Source of the DNA: Archaeoglobus sp. JdFR-24
Lineage (GTDB): Archaea > Halobacteriota > Archaeoglobi > Archaeoglobales > Archaeoglobaceae
Direction of reading: 5' to 3'
DNA length: 64,000 nt
NCBI GenBank assembly: GCA_002011215.1
Contig: MTML01000040.1
Span: 1 to 64,000, forward strand
The stretch's first letter is position 1, and the number at the start of each line of letters is the position of its first letter. Under the pieces are notes generated by a model. The model made no database searches. It saw only the letters and a list, made by a program, of their open reading frames with translations, and was not told where the DNA came from. Below, piece after piece: positions 8,896 through 18,181 of this stretch. The translations under genes were made by a program, and so were the position numbers.

Positions 8896-9594
8896 CTATG
8901 GAGATATGCCGTCATCCGTTATGTAGAATTTGCAACTCGCCCCTTCAGGTTTTGATCTGTGTTTCACGAGGTAGGCCAACCTTTCAGAATTCATTTTTTC
9001 GAGCCCGATTATAACTTTTGATAGGTGATTCACTGTTGGACCACCAAGTGGTTTATCTTTACCTGATTTTACATCTGTGTACATCTGGTTGGTTATAACA
9101 ACAGCCATATTGAACTTCCTTGCGAGACCGAGGAGGTATGTAAGCTGAGATGTGAGTTCTCTTTTCATTTTTATTTGTCTCTCCTCATTTTCAAGCTCAC
9201 TTCGATAAAGGGCTGTGATCGAATCCACGATGGTTAGACTCATTTTCTCTTCTCTACATAATTTTGAAAGCTCCTTGATTGCGGAACTCTGCTGTTTGAA
9301 GTCGAACACATCATAAAGGAATATATTTTGAAGAGATTCCTTAGATTTAAAAATCTGGGCAACCCTCTCAGAGGACAACCCTTCTGTATCTATGTATGCG
9401 ACCTTTTCCCCCCTTAATGCAGTGTTGTATGCAAGCATGAGGCAAATTGACGTTTTTCCTGTTGCAGAAGGGCCAAATATCTGAGTAATTGTTGCAACCT
9501 CAACTCCGCCTCCCAGAAGTTCATCAAAACATTTACTCCCTGTAGGAAGCCTCATTCTCGTCTGATTTTTCCCATCTGCAATATTTTCTCTCAT
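8896..9594 (-). CDS. radB: DNA repair and recombination protein RadB
   Basis: A RecA/RadA paralogue of about 232 residues that assists homologous recombination in Euryarchaeota. The Walker A motif is GPSATGKTSIC, Walker B lies in MSLTIVDSITALY, and PLGGPTVNHLSKVIIGLEK is the typical RadB C-terminal region; the N-terminal helix-hairpin-helix domain of RadA is absent, as expected for RadB. I used the ATG at 9594; a GTG at 9600 is an equal alternative. It follows larC closely on the same strand. Confidence 0.9.
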   Translation of the reverse strand: MRENIADGKNQTRMRLPTGSKCFDELLGGGVEVATITQIFGPSATGKTSICLMLAYNTALRGEKVAYIDTEGLSSERVAQIFKSKESLQNIFLYDVFDFKQQSSAIKELSKLCREEKMSLTIVDSITALYRSELENEERQIKMKRELTSQLTYLLGLARKFNMAVVITNQMYTDVKSGKDKPLGGPTVNHLSKVIIGLEKMNSERLAYLVKHRSKPEGASCKFYITDDGISP

Positions 9595-9615
9595 ACTCAC
9601 TTCTCTCTTTTCATG

Positions 9616-10791
9616 CTAACTCCCATCAATAACTCTGTCTAAAAATTTCATCACTTCTCTGTAAGCAACCGGTAGGGGTATTGAAAGCTCTTCTGATATT
9701 TTTTTCACGTCATCGAATTCTGGTTTTATGATTTGAAATCCAGGATAGGATCTTTTAACCCTTATTTTGAACTTTTTACCCTCTATAAGGACCTCTACCA
9801 CAGCTTCCTCTCGTGGAGAATATACTCTGTGGTATACTGGAATAATTCTGACACCGATTGTGCCCGTCTCTTCCATAAGGGTTCTTGAAACCTCTTCAGA
9901 ACTCTCAAAATCACAGATCGCCCTGAGAATATATCCAGGCCTGTTCTTCTTCCCGAAGTATGGTACTGCAGCCACATCATATGCTTTTTGTGCTAAAAGG
10001 TTCATGACGTTACCCAGAATTTCTCCACTTGCATCATCGATATTTGTCTCGATCAAAACAATTCTATCGTGAAATTCAGCCTCACCCAAGATCAATCTGA
10101 GAACGTTTGGTTTATCTGTCTCTTTATTCCCTGCACCATAACTTACTCTTTTGACCTTGAATGGCTGTTTGAAATTACCCTCAGAAAAATAAGCCAGTAT
10201 AGTGGCTCCAGTAGGGGTCAGGAGCTCTCCATCACTTTGCTCTCCATAAAATATCTCAACCTTTGAGTCTTTTAAAACTTCTAACACTGCTGGTGGAGGG
10301 ACTGGATAGATTCCATGATGCATTCTCACTTCCCCGCCCCCAAGATTAACAGGTGTTGAGAAAATTCTGTATCCTTTTTCTTTGAGTCTCAGGATACCCA
10401 GTGTCGAAGCTGTTATATCAAACACTGCATCATCACTCCCTACCTCATGAAAAATAACATCATTATATTCTTTATTGTGTACTTTAGCCTCTGCGATTGC
10501 AAGCTCTTTGAAAATGTTGATGGCATTTTCTTTAACTTTCTCATCTAAATTAGAATTCTTCACCAATTCCTTTACCTCTTTGAAGCTTCTCTCTACTTTA
10601 TTCTCTTCAACTATCAATTTTGTAGAGGAAATTCCCTTTCGTATGACTCTCTCAATTTTAAAACTCAGGTCCAGGTTCAGGGATTTGATTACATTGTCCA
10701 GGTCTCTCTCACTCAAGGAAATATCCAGTAGTGAAGAGATTATCATGTCTCCTGATGCACCGTTAAAAGCATCGATTATGGCAATTTTCAT
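9616..10791 (-). CDS. larC: Nickel pincer cofactor biosynthesis protein LarC
   Basis: A 391-residue protein of the LarC (former DUF111) family. It begins with the family signature DAFNGASGDMIISSLLD and shows FHEVGSDDAVFDI, a glycine-rich GGGEVRMHHG, PTGATILAYF, and the C-terminal ferredoxin-like part with LIETNIDDASGEILG. LarC is a CTP-dependent nickel insertase that completes the nickel-pincer cofactor of lactate racemase. No larA, larB or larE is in the window. Ribosome site ggtgatgtt precedes the ATG. Divergent from the Cdc48 gene. Confidence 0.9.
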   Translation of the reverse strand: MKIAIIDAFNGASGDMIISSLLDISLSERDLDNVIKSLNLDLSFKIERVIRKGISSTKLIVEENKVERSFKEVKELVKNSNLDEKVKENAINIFKELAIAEAKVHNKEYNDVIFHEVGSDDAVFDITASTLGILRLKEKGYRIFSTPVNLGGGEVRMHHGIYPVPPPAVLEVLKDSKVEIFYGEQSDGELLTPTGATILAYFSEGNFKQPFKVKRVSYGAGNKETDKPNVLRLILGEAEFHDRIVLIETNIDDASGEILGNVMNLLAQKAYDVAAVPYFGKKNRPGYILRAICDFESSEEVSRTLMEETGTIGVRIIPVYHRVYSPREEAVVEVLIEGKKFKIRVKRSYPGFQIIKPEFDDVKKISEELSIPLPVAYREVMKFLDRVIDGS

Positions 10792-10873
10792 AACATCACC
10801 ACAAGCCTTTTTTATACGATTTATTTAAATTGTTATCGAAAGGCTTAGAATTTGATACATTCGAGGTGAAAAA

Positions 10874-13306
10874 ATGAAGATAAACCTTAAAGTAAATCAG
10901 GCTTACCCCAGTGACTCCGGAAGGGGTATTGCTAGGCTTGACCCAGATGCCATGCTCAAGCTCCAGATATCTCCAGGAGATATAATCGAAATAGTTGGTA
11001 AAAGAGCGACTGTGGCGAAAGTCTGGAGGGCACCAAAAAGGGACTGGGGTAAGGGAATCATCAGAGTAGATAGATTCATAAGAGAAAATTCGGGAGTGAG
11101 TGTTGGGGATAGCGTTGAAGTTAGAAAGACCGAATACTCTCCTGCTAAAATGGTTATTCTTGCTCCGTTAAGAAAAATTGAGTTTAGAGTTTATGGGATG
11201 GATATTGGAGACTATCTTAAACATCAACTTCTTAAAAGACCGGTAATGGAAGGCGATCTTGTGCCGCTTGTTGGTGCTCCCGCCCTTACCGGATTTGGAA
11301 AGTATGGTTCGCAGAGCCAGGGAGCACTTCTTTTCGTCGCGGTCAAAACTGAACCGAAGGGTGCAGTTATAATTGATGAATCCACAAAGGTTGTTTATAG
11401 AGACAGGCCGGCAAAGGGATTTGAGAGGCTTGGGAAGGCTGGAATAACCTATGAGGACATTGGTGGGCTGAAAGAAGAGCTACAGAAAGTCAGAGAGGTT
11501 ATTGAACTACCACTTAGATATCCTGAAATCTTCCAAAGGCTGGGAATAGAGCCTCCAAAAGGGGTTCTATTGCATGGCCCTCCAGGAACCGGTAAAACGC
11601 TTATAGCTAAGGCTGTGGCGAATGAAATTGGTGCATCCTTCTTCACAATAAATGGCCCTGAGATTATGAGCAAGTTTTATGGTGAGTCAGAGCAGAGGCT
11701 GAGAGAGATTTTTGAAGAGGCAAAGGAAAACTCTCCATCGATAATATTCATTGACGAGATAGATGCTATCGCGCCAAGAAGGGATGAGGTTACCGGAGAA
11801 GTGGAGAGGAGAGTTGTGGCTCAGCTCCTAACATTGATGGATGGCCTTGAGGAGAGAGGACAGGTTATTGTCATCGCAGCAACAAACAGAATTGAGGCCA
11901 TCGACCCGGCTTTAAGAAGACCAGGAAGATTCGACAGGGAAATAGAGATTGGGGTTCCCGACAGGGAAGGGAGATATGAGGTATTGCAAATTCACACCAG
12001 AAACATGCCTCTTGAGCCCGATTATGATCGTGAAATTGTTATTGAATCGCTCAAATCTCTCATAAAAAATCTGAAGCAGGATGGAAATGAGGAACTAGTA
12101 AAGGAGGTTAATTTCCTGCTTGATGAAGTCAAACAGAGAGAGGATAAGGATGAAATAAAACAGGTAGTGCATGATCTACTCGATGCAGAGTTGATTTCAG
12201 AGCTTGAGAGAGAAATCGTAAAAAATATGCTGGGGACTCTTGCCGATCAAACACACGGTTTTGTAGGTGCGGATATAGAAGCCCTCTCAAAGGAAGCAGC
12301 AATGAAGGCTTTAAGAAGATACCTTCCACAAATTGATCTGAATAGCGATGATATCCCGGCAGAAGTGCTGGATTCAATTAGAATTACGATGGATGACTTT
12401 AAAGAAGCTCTAAAGGGGATTGAACCATCTGCGATGAGGGAAGTTCTTGTAGAAGTTCCCAGAGTCACATGGGAGAACGTTGGGGGTCTTGATGATGTAA
12501 AGAACGAAATCATAGAAGCAGTTGAATGGCCACTGAAGTATCCTGAGAAATTCAAAAAATTTGGTATAAAACCTCCAAAAGGGGTTCTTCTTTATGGTCC
12601 TCCAGGGACTGGTAAAACGCTTATAGCTAAAGCTGTTGCTCATGAGACTCAGGCGAACTTCATAAGTGTGAAGGGAAGCGAACTCCTCAGTAAATGGCTT
12701 GGAGAAAGTGAAAAGGCTGTGAGGAAAATCTTTAGAAAGGCAAGACAGGTAGCTCCCTGTATAGTATTCTTTGATGAGATAGATGCAATAGCTCAGATGA
12801 GGGGTTTTGACGAAGGTAGCAGGGCGGTTGAAAGAGTGGTCAATCAGATTTTGACAGAAATGGATGGTCTGGAAGAGCTGGAAGGAGTTATAGTAATCGG
12901 TGCTACAAACAGGCCTGACATCCTCGATCCAGCTCTTCTCAGACCGGGCAGGTTTGACAGACTCGTTTACGTTAAACCACCAGATAGAAGAAGCAGATAC
13001 GTCATTTTCAAAATCCACACGAGAGGAATGCCCCTGTTTGATGATGTTGACCTTGAAGAACTTGCAGAAATTACTGAAGGATATGTTGGGGCAGATATCG
13101 AGGCGGTATGCAGAGAGGCGGTTATGCTTGCATTCCGGGAGGACATGGATGTTGAAATAATCAAAATGAGACATTTCCACGAAGCTCTGAAGAAAATCAA
13201 ACCAAGTGTATCTGAAGCGATGCTCAGCTTCTATGAGAGATTCGAAGAAAAGGCCAGACAGGAAAGACCCAAGGTTGCAGCAAAAACTTTCCTTGGTTAT
13301 GGTTAG
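10874..13306 (+). CDS. Cdc48/VAT-type AAA ATPase
   Basis: An 810-residue protein unfoldase of the Cdc48/p97/VAT class: double-psi barrel N-domain (about 1-185), then D1 and D2 AAA modules. Both Walker A motifs read [15 protein letters not shown], both Walker B motifs [13 protein letters not shown] / [13 protein letters not shown], with sensor and arginine-finger regions ([17 protein letters not shown]). It extracts and unfolds proteins, likely for the proteasome. D1 carries a roughly 75-residue charged helical insertion (about residues 381-455) before [12 protein letters not shown]; as I recall, Thermococcales homologues have one too but several others do not. Confidence 0.95.
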   Translation: MKINLKVNQAYPSDSGRGIARLDPDAMLKLQISPGDIIEIVGKRATVAKVWRAPKRDWGKGIIRVDRFIRENSGVSVGDSVEVRKTEYSPAKMVILAPLRKIEFRVYGMDIGDYLKHQLLKRPVMEGDLVPLVGAPALTGFGKYGSQSQGALLFVAVKTEPKGAVIIDESTKVVYRDRPAKGFERLGKAGITYEDIGGLKEELQKVREVIELPLRYPEIFQRLGIEPPKGVLLHGPPGTGKTLIAKAVANEIGASFFTINGPEIMSKFYGESEQRLREIFEEAKENSPSIIFIDEIDAIAPRRDEVTGEVERRVVAQLLTLMDGLEERGQVIVIAATNRIEAIDPALRRPGRFDREIEIGVPDREGRYEVLQIHTRNMPLEPDYDREIVIESLKSLIKNLKQDGNEELVKEVNFLLDEVKQREDKDEIKQVVHDLLDAELISELEREIVKNMLGTLADQTHGFVGADIEALSKEAAMKALRRYLPQIDLNSDDIPAEVLDSIRITMDDFKEALKGIEPSAMREVLVEVPRVTWENVGGLDDVKNEIIEAVEWPLKYPEKFKKFGIKPPKGVLLYGPPGTGKTLIAKAVAHETQANFISVKGSELLSKWLGESEKAVRKIFRKARQVAPCIVFFDEIDAIAQMRGFDEGSRAVERVVNQILTEMDGLEELEGVIVIGATNRPDILDPALLRPGRFDRLVYVKPPDRRSRYVIFKIHTRGMPLFDDVDLEELAEITEGYVGADIEAVCREAVMLAFREDMDVEIIKMRHFHEALKKIKPSVSEAMLSFYERFEEKARQERPKVAAKTFLGYG

Positions 13307-13319
13307 TTTTTTTCTTTTA
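13307..13319 (+). terminator. T-rich terminator after the Cdc48 gene
   Basis: A run of seven T followed by ctttt lies just past the Cdc48 stop codon, followed by a small GGGC-TTTA-GCCC hairpin at 13325-13336. T tracts are the usual archaeal termination signal. Confidence 0.4.
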
Positions 13320-13419
13320 GCCAGGGCTTTAGCCCAACTTAATTTATTGATTTTATCCAAAGAGTTAAATAGTTGGGTGTAGAATCTTAAAGAGGTTAAA
13401 CTCTTAAAAGGTGGGAGTA

Positions 13420-13668
13420 ATGGTGTACGCTAAATCGCTTGCAAAAAAAATGGTGCTTCTATCAGATGGCACTGTGGTTGGAGCTGTATATAATATTACA
13501 GCAGATTTGAAGACGGGAGCTCTTTTAGATCTGATTATAAAACCTGGTCAGAGTCCAGTTCCAGAACTTGAAAAACAGAACGATCTATATGTTGCACCTT
13601 TTGAAAGCGTCAAATCGATTAGTGATTATGTTGTCCTCGACAGGAGGAAGTTGAGAGGGACCTTTTGA
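13420..13668 (+). CDS. PRC-barrel domain protein
   Basis: A small (82-residue) protein with the PRC-barrel pattern: LSDGTVVGAVYNITADLKTG, a middle strand LDLIIKPG, and the final VAPFESVKSISDYVVLD. PRC barrels occur in RimM and in photosynthetic reaction centre H subunits; free-standing archaeal ones are widespread, with a proposed role in RNA metabolism or cell division scaffolding. The ATG at 13420 has aaggtgggag just before it; GTG 13411 and GTG 13423 are other possible starts. Confidence 0.75.
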   Translation: MVYAKSLAKKMVLLSDGTVVGAVYNITADLKTGALLDLIIKPGQSPVPELEKQNDLYVAPFESVKSISDYVVLDRRKLRGTF

Positions 13669-13759
13669 TGATTGATGAGGTAAATGGGGATAAAAATATA
13701 CATGGATAACAGTCTATTCAGTGTAACGGGTAAATCAGAAGTTTGAGGTAAGGTCTTTT

Positions 13760-14446
13760 ATGAGGGATTATTTTTTCCCACCACTGTTTCTTCCGTTCTT
13801 TATTCTGTTTGTAATTATCCCGTTTTCCATTCTGATTTTCTTTTTCACAACATCTCAGGTTTTTCAGATTGTTTTTGGTCTCGAAAGAGGTCAGGCAATG
13901 ACTGTGTTTGTACTGATAGTGATAGGGAGTCTTGTGAACATTCCGATTTATGAAAGGGAAGGCAGGCTTATTGTCAGAGAATATAACTTTTTTGGGATAA
14001 TTTATCAAGTAAATCAGAGGTCTAAGATGACCATTGCAGTAAATCTTGGTGGTTGTGTTTTTCCATCAATTCTGGCAATCAAACTTTTGTTCGAATTGCC
14101 GATCATTCCCTGGCTCATGACTTTTCTGTTTTCATCTGCAGTCATCTATCTGTATGCAAGGCCGGTTAAAGGTGTAGGAATTGCTATTCCAATGTTCTTA
14201 CCACCTGTTTTATCTGTTTTGACTGGCTTTTTCGCGTTATCTGTTGTAGGCGAGCCTGTCCTCCTTCTACCAAAACTTGCATTCTCAACAGGTGTTCTGG
14301 CAGCTCTTTTTGGCGCAGACATTCTTCATCTCAAAGATATTGAAAAAATTGGAAGTGGTGTTGTGAGTATAGGTGGGGCAGGAACCTTTGATGGTATCTT
14401 TTTGACGGGTGTGTTCTCGGTTGTTTTCTCGATGCTTTTGGTTTGA
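13760..14446 (+). CDS. DUF1614 family membrane protein
   Basis: A 228-residue polytopic membrane protein with about seven hydrophobic segments, starting FFPPLFLPFFILFVIIPF. Internal features include a SLVNIPIYE loop and a glycine-rich end (SIGGAGTFDGIFLTGVFS), matching what I remember of DUF1614, an archaeal and bacterial family of unknown function. It sits in the cytoplasmic membrane by inference. No neighbour suggests a specific role. Confidence 0.7.
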   Translation: MRDYFFPPLFLPFFILFVIIPFSILIFFFTTSQVFQIVFGLERGQAMTVFVLIVIGSLVNIPIYEREGRLIVREYNFFGIIYQVNQRSKMTIAVNLGGCVFPSILAIKLLFELPIIPWLMTFLFSSAVIYLYARPVKGVGIAIPMFLPPVLSVLTGFFALSVVGEPVLLLPKLAFSTGVLAALFGADILHLKDIEKIGSGVVSIGGAGTFDGIFLTGVFSVVFSMLLV

Positions 14447-14521
14447 TATCTGATTGGAAAATCAGATGTGTTAACCGGAGAATTCGAAAGAGTTTTAACT
14501 TCTCTACTCTCAAGGACTTTT

Positions 14522-16411
14522 ATGAAACTTTTTGAACCGATTGAAGTTGGTGGAATGAAAATAAAGAACAGGATTGTCATGCCAGCAGTAGGATCAAATT
14601 TCTGGACTTATGCTGGTGAGGTAACGGACAAACTTTTAGAATTTTACCGGGAGAGAGCTAAAAATGGTGTGGGTTTTGTTGTTGTAGGCGTTGCAAAGAT
14701 CGAACCCCAATTTTTTGGCGGTCTTGCTATTCACGATGACAGCACAATTCCAGATTTGAAAAAGCTCTCGGATATTTTTCATGCGTATGATGTCAGGTGT
14801 GCTGTACAATTATGGCACCCGGGGAGATATGAAATCTCCTTTGGTGACAGCGAACCCGTCTCCGCTTCAGACATCCCATCTCCAATTTTCATGAAAAGAA
14901 AGCCCAGAGCACTTACCGTAAGTGAAATCCACAGGATTCAGGATGAATTTGCCGATGCGGCTTTAAGAGCTAAAAAAGCAGGATTTGATGCGGTTGAACT
15001 GATTTGTTCGGCTGGATATTTGATAAGCCAGTTTCTCAGCCCTGCTACCAACAAAAGAACTGATGAGTATGGAGGAAGTCTTGAAAATAGAACCAGGTTT
15101 GCCGTGGAGATAATCGAGAAAATCAGAGAAAAGTGCGGGAAGGACTTCCCGGTGGGATGCAGAATTTCGGGAGATGAGTTTGTTGAAGATGGCAACACTC
15201 TTGAGGATATGAAAGAAATAGCAAAGATTCTGGATAGGGCAGGAGCAGCCTATTTCAACGTTACAGCAGGCTGGCACGAATCAAGAAAACCCCTTATAAC
15301 GATGTTCGTTCCAAGAGGTGCTTTTGTCTATCTTGCTGAAGAAATAAGAAAAGCTGTAAGCGTGCCGATAATAGCATCGAACAGAATCAACACACCCGAG
15401 CTTGCAGAAAGGATTCTGGCTGAGGGAAAGGCAGACATGGTCTCCATGATGAGAGCCCTTCTTGCAGACCCCGAGCTTCCGAAAAAAGCTATGGAAGGCA
15501 AACTTGATGAAATCAGAGTCTGTGTAGCATGCAATCAGGGTTGTATGGACTATGCCTTTCAGGGAAAGCCCATAACATGTCTTGTAAATCCTGCAGTTGG
15601 AAGGGAAGCGGAGTTCAGAGATCTGAAAGCTGAAAGAAAGAAGAGAGTCGTTGTGGTGGGTGGTGGCCCCGCAGGGTGCAAGGCTGCTGAGATGCTTGCA
15701 GAGAAAGGTCATGAGGTTATACTTTTCGAAAAGACGGATTCTCTGGGCGGTCAGTTATTACTGGCGGCAAAATCTCCTTATGGGCATGAGTTTGAGAGTA
15801 TTCCTGCTTATTTCAACTCAGTACTTCCAAAAAGAGGTGTTCAGATCAAATTCAACGATCAGGCAACTCCTGAAAAGATTTTGGCTCTTAATCCTGATGC
15901 TGTGATAATCGCTACTGGAGCCTCACCGCTCATTCCTCAGATACCGGGAGTGGAAAAAGCAATAACCGCTTTCGATGTCCTGCTTGGAGCAGAAACAGGT
16001 GAGAAGGTTGTTGTGATAGGTGGTGGAGGTGTGGGTTGCTCGGCAGCAGCAAAACTTGCAGAAGATGGGAAAGATGTATCAATTGTAGAGATGCTCGAGA
16101 AAATTGGTATGGATATAGGAATCTCAACAAGATGGAACGTTCTGCTCTTTCTGAATCAGAAAGGTGTTAAAATGCTCACCAAAACTAAAGCTGTGGAAAT
16201 AATGGATGATGGAGTTGTAGTTGAATCAAATGGAAAGATCAAAACAATATCAGGCAATCCAGTTCTTGCGGTTGGAACAAAGCCCAATAATGGTCTGTAT
16301 GAAGCCCTAAAAGATAAAGTGCCGGAGGTATATAGAATAGGTGATTGCGAATGTCCTGATAAAGCACTGGGAGCTATACATGCTGCAGCAGAACTTGCCT
16401 TAAAGATCTGA
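14522..16411 (+). CDS. Old-yellow-enzyme/2-enoate reductase-like flavo-iron-sulfur oxidoreductase
   Basis: A 629-residue enzyme of the 2,4-dienoyl-CoA reductase / NADH:flavin oxidoreductase class. An FMN barrel (residues about 1-330, with [10 protein letters not shown] and [18 protein letters not shown]) is followed by a 4Fe-4S site (CVACNQGC then C 12 residues on) and an FAD/NAD half with [16 protein letters not shown] and [16 protein letters not shown]. Such proteins reduce enoyl-CoA or enoates with NAD(P)H, and relatives in Archaeoglobus were named NADH oxidases. The ATG at 14522 has an aagga site; a GTG 54 bases earlier has none. Substrate unknown; clearing unsaturated acyl-CoAs would fit the neighbourhood. 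Confidence 0.9.
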   Translation: MKLFEPIEVGGMKIKNRIVMPAVGSNFWTYAGEVTDKLLEFYRERAKNGVGFVVVGVAKIEPQFFGGLAIHDDSTIPDLKKLSDIFHAYDVRCAVQLWHPGRYEISFGDSEPVSASDIPSPIFMKRKPRALTVSEIHRIQDEFADAALRAKKAGFDAVELICSAGYLISQFLSPATNKRTDEYGGSLENRTRFAVEIIEKIREKCGKDFPVGCRISGDEFVEDGNTLEDMKEIAKILDRAGAAYFNVTAGWHESRKPLITMFVPRGAFVYLAEEIRKAVSVPIIASNRINTPELAERILAEGKADMVSMMRALLADPELPKKAMEGKLDEIRVCVACNQGCMDYAFQGKPITCLVNPAVGREAEFRDLKAERKKRVVVVGGGPAGCKAAEMLAEKGHEVILFEKTDSLGGQLLLAAKSPYGHEFESIPAYFNSVLPKRGVQIKFNDQATPEKILALNPDAVIIATGASPLIPQIPGVEKAITAFDVLLGAETGEKVVVIGGGGVGCSAAAKLAEDGKDVSIVEMLEKIGMDIGISTRWNVLLFLNQKGVKMLTKTKAVEIMDDGVVVESNGKIKTISGNPVLAVGTKPNNGLYEALKDKVPEVYRIGDCECPDKALGAIHAAAELALKI

Positions 16412-16496
16412 TTGTTGCGATTTGTATAGCCTGCCATCGAATCCATACAAACAACTCTGCAAAAATAATTTAAAAATCAACAAATGGTTTTATTTT

Positions 16497-17075
16497 ATGC
16501 CTCATATTTTCGACCCGAAGTTTTCTGATGTTCTTGAATCTGATGAAAGGAAAAAGATGCTTCCAGCAGAACCTGTCATTGAGCTGGCAAAGTCCCTTGA
16601 GAGGAGAGATGTTGCTTTCGACATTGGGGCTGGAACGGGTTATTTCACGGTTCCACTTTCTGAGGTTTTTAAAAAGGTTTATGCTGTTGACATAAGCTTT
16701 GAAATGGCAAAGAAGCTTAGGGAAAAACTGGATTCCATGAAATTAAGCAATGTTGGAATTATAATCTCTGAAGAACCACCGGAAATAGATTTCAGATCAA
16801 ACATGACTTTATTTTCCAATGTACTTCATGAAATGAACGAACCGGAAAGATATCTTAACTGGGCGAGGAATAATAGCGACTATGTGTTCATTCTCGAGTG
16901 GAAAAAAATAAAAACTGATTTTGGCCCCCCACTTGAAGAGAGAATATCGGAAGAGGAAATGCTTGAACTCCTGAAAAAATTGAATTTTGATATTTTAAAG
17001 TTTGACACCTTAACATACAGGTTTCATTATCTTATTGTGGCCAGAAGCAATTTTGATAATTGTTTTGAGGGTTGA
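16497..17075 (+). CDS. Class I SAM-dependent methyltransferase
   Basis: A 192-residue protein with the SAM-binding motif FDIGAGTGYFTVPLSE and a post-I acidic residue in VYAVDIS, followed by SNVLHEMNEPERYL, typical of small methyltransferase type 11 proteins. The substrate is not predictable. The ATG at 16497 matches where the family begins; a longer frame from 16422 adds 25 unlikely residues. It is downstream of the flavoenzyme gene with an 85-base gap. Confidence 0.75.
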   Translation: MPHIFDPKFSDVLESDERKKMLPAEPVIELAKSLERRDVAFDIGAGTGYFTVPLSEVFKKVYAVDISFEMAKKLREKLDSMKLSNVGIIISEEPPEIDFRSNMTLFSNVLHEMNEPERYLNWARNNSDYVFILEWKKIKTDFGPPLEERISEEEMLELLKKLNFDILKFDTLTYRFHYLIVARSNFDNCFEG

Positions 17076-17142
17076 GCACTTCTGAATGTTAATTACCTGA
17101 ATAGTCTGATGGGAGTTAGCGGTTCTAACACTCATAAAAGTT

Positions 17143-17427
17143 CTAACCCCCAGCTATGGGCGGAAAAACAGCAACCACATCGTCATCTTTAAGTGCCGGG
17201 ATTTTCTTCATGTCTTTGATGTTTCTTCCGTTGACTGTAATCAGCCTGTCTGCCCTGAAGACCTTATTTGCATGGTCTTCGTAGATATCACTGAGAAATT
17301 CTGATCCGAGAATTCGGGATGCTGCCTCAAAAAATTTATGAAGATCTGGTTCGCAGATAATATCAACTCTTTTGGTTTTATATTCCTCCCTCAGAGTTGC
17401 GAAAAGCTCAAGTGTAACCTTGACCAT
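17143..17427 (-). CDS. MoaD/ThiS family sulfur-carrier protein
   Basis: A 94-residue beta-grasp protein that ends in the required GG (FPPIAGG) and begins with VTLELFATLREEY. The C-terminal glycine is thiocarboxylated and delivers sulfur for molybdopterin/tungstopterin. The ATG at 17427 has ggtgaaaat in front; an upstream ATG at 17439 overlaps that site. The tungsten enzyme AOR is encoded 750 bases away on the same strand, which suits a role in its cofactor. A slightly long loop distinguishes it from minimal MoaD. Confidence 0.85.
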   Translation of the reverse strand: MVKVTLELFATLREEYKTKRVDIICEPDLHKFFEAASRILGSEFLSDIYEDHANKVFRADRLITVNGRNIKDMKKIPALKDDDVVAVFPPIAGG

Positions 17428-17576
17428 ATTTTCACCCATTCACTTTTTGCTTGACTAATTTAATTTTGTTTGGGATTTTATAGCTTTTTTGAGTAGGGGT
17501 GAATTCAAGTTCAATAGAGTTGGATTCAATCTCGAGTCACCGAAAGTCTTTTCATGGGATCGGAGAAGATTGAGTT

Positions 17577-18110
17577 ATGACGAATTTTGAGAACTGCATT
17601 GATCTGATATATACTCGTAGAAGTATAAGGAGATATTCTGATCGAAGAATTGAAGATGAAGATCTTGAAAAAATCGTTAAAGCTGGGATGCAGGCACCAT
17701 CGGCGGGAAATGAACAACCCTGGCATTTCGTTGTAATAAAGGATAAAGAGAACCTGAAAGCTCTTGCAGAGATACACCCTTATGGTAAAATGCTTGCAAA
17801 TGCATCTGCAGCCATTGCAGTTTGTGCGGAACTGAAATTATCCAAATACCGTCACGACATGTGGATTCAGGATTGTTCAGCTGCAACTCAAAACATTCTT
17901 CTTGCTGCAAGAATGCTGGGAATTGGCTCGGTCTGGCTGGGCGTGTATCCCGTTGAAGAGAGAATTGAACCAATTGCGAAGTTTCTGGGAATACCGGATG
18001 GTGTTGTTGTTTTCAGCCTCATCTCTTTGGGATATCCTGAGGAGAATTCAGATTTCTACGAAGCTCCAGACAGATTCAAAAAGGATAGAATTCACATCGA
18101 AAAATGGTAG
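17577..18110 (+). CDS. Nitroreductase family protein
   Basis: A 177-residue FMN-binding nitroreductase fold protein. The N-terminal phosphate-binding motif IYTRRSIRRYSDR, the APSAGNEQPWHFVVIKD segment, and the C-terminal GIGSVWLGVYP / SLISLGYPEE region are the family hallmarks. Physiological substrates vary (quinones, flavins, enoates). It is divergent from moaD and convergent with the AOR gene; no operon partner. Confidence 0.88.
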   Translation: MTNFENCIDLIYTRRSIRRYSDRRIEDEDLEKIVKAGMQAPSAGNEQPWHFVVIKDKENLKALAEIHPYGKMLANASAAIAVCAELKLSKYRHDMWIQDCSAATQNILLAARMLGIGSVWLGVYPVEERIEPIAKFLGIPDGVVVFSLISLGYPEENSDFYEAPDRFKKDRIHIEKW

Positions 18111-18181
18111 TAGTGGGATAAACAGAAAACAGAATAGTGTAAAAAATTGTAACAAATTTTTTTAGCCTCTTATTTGCTCTA

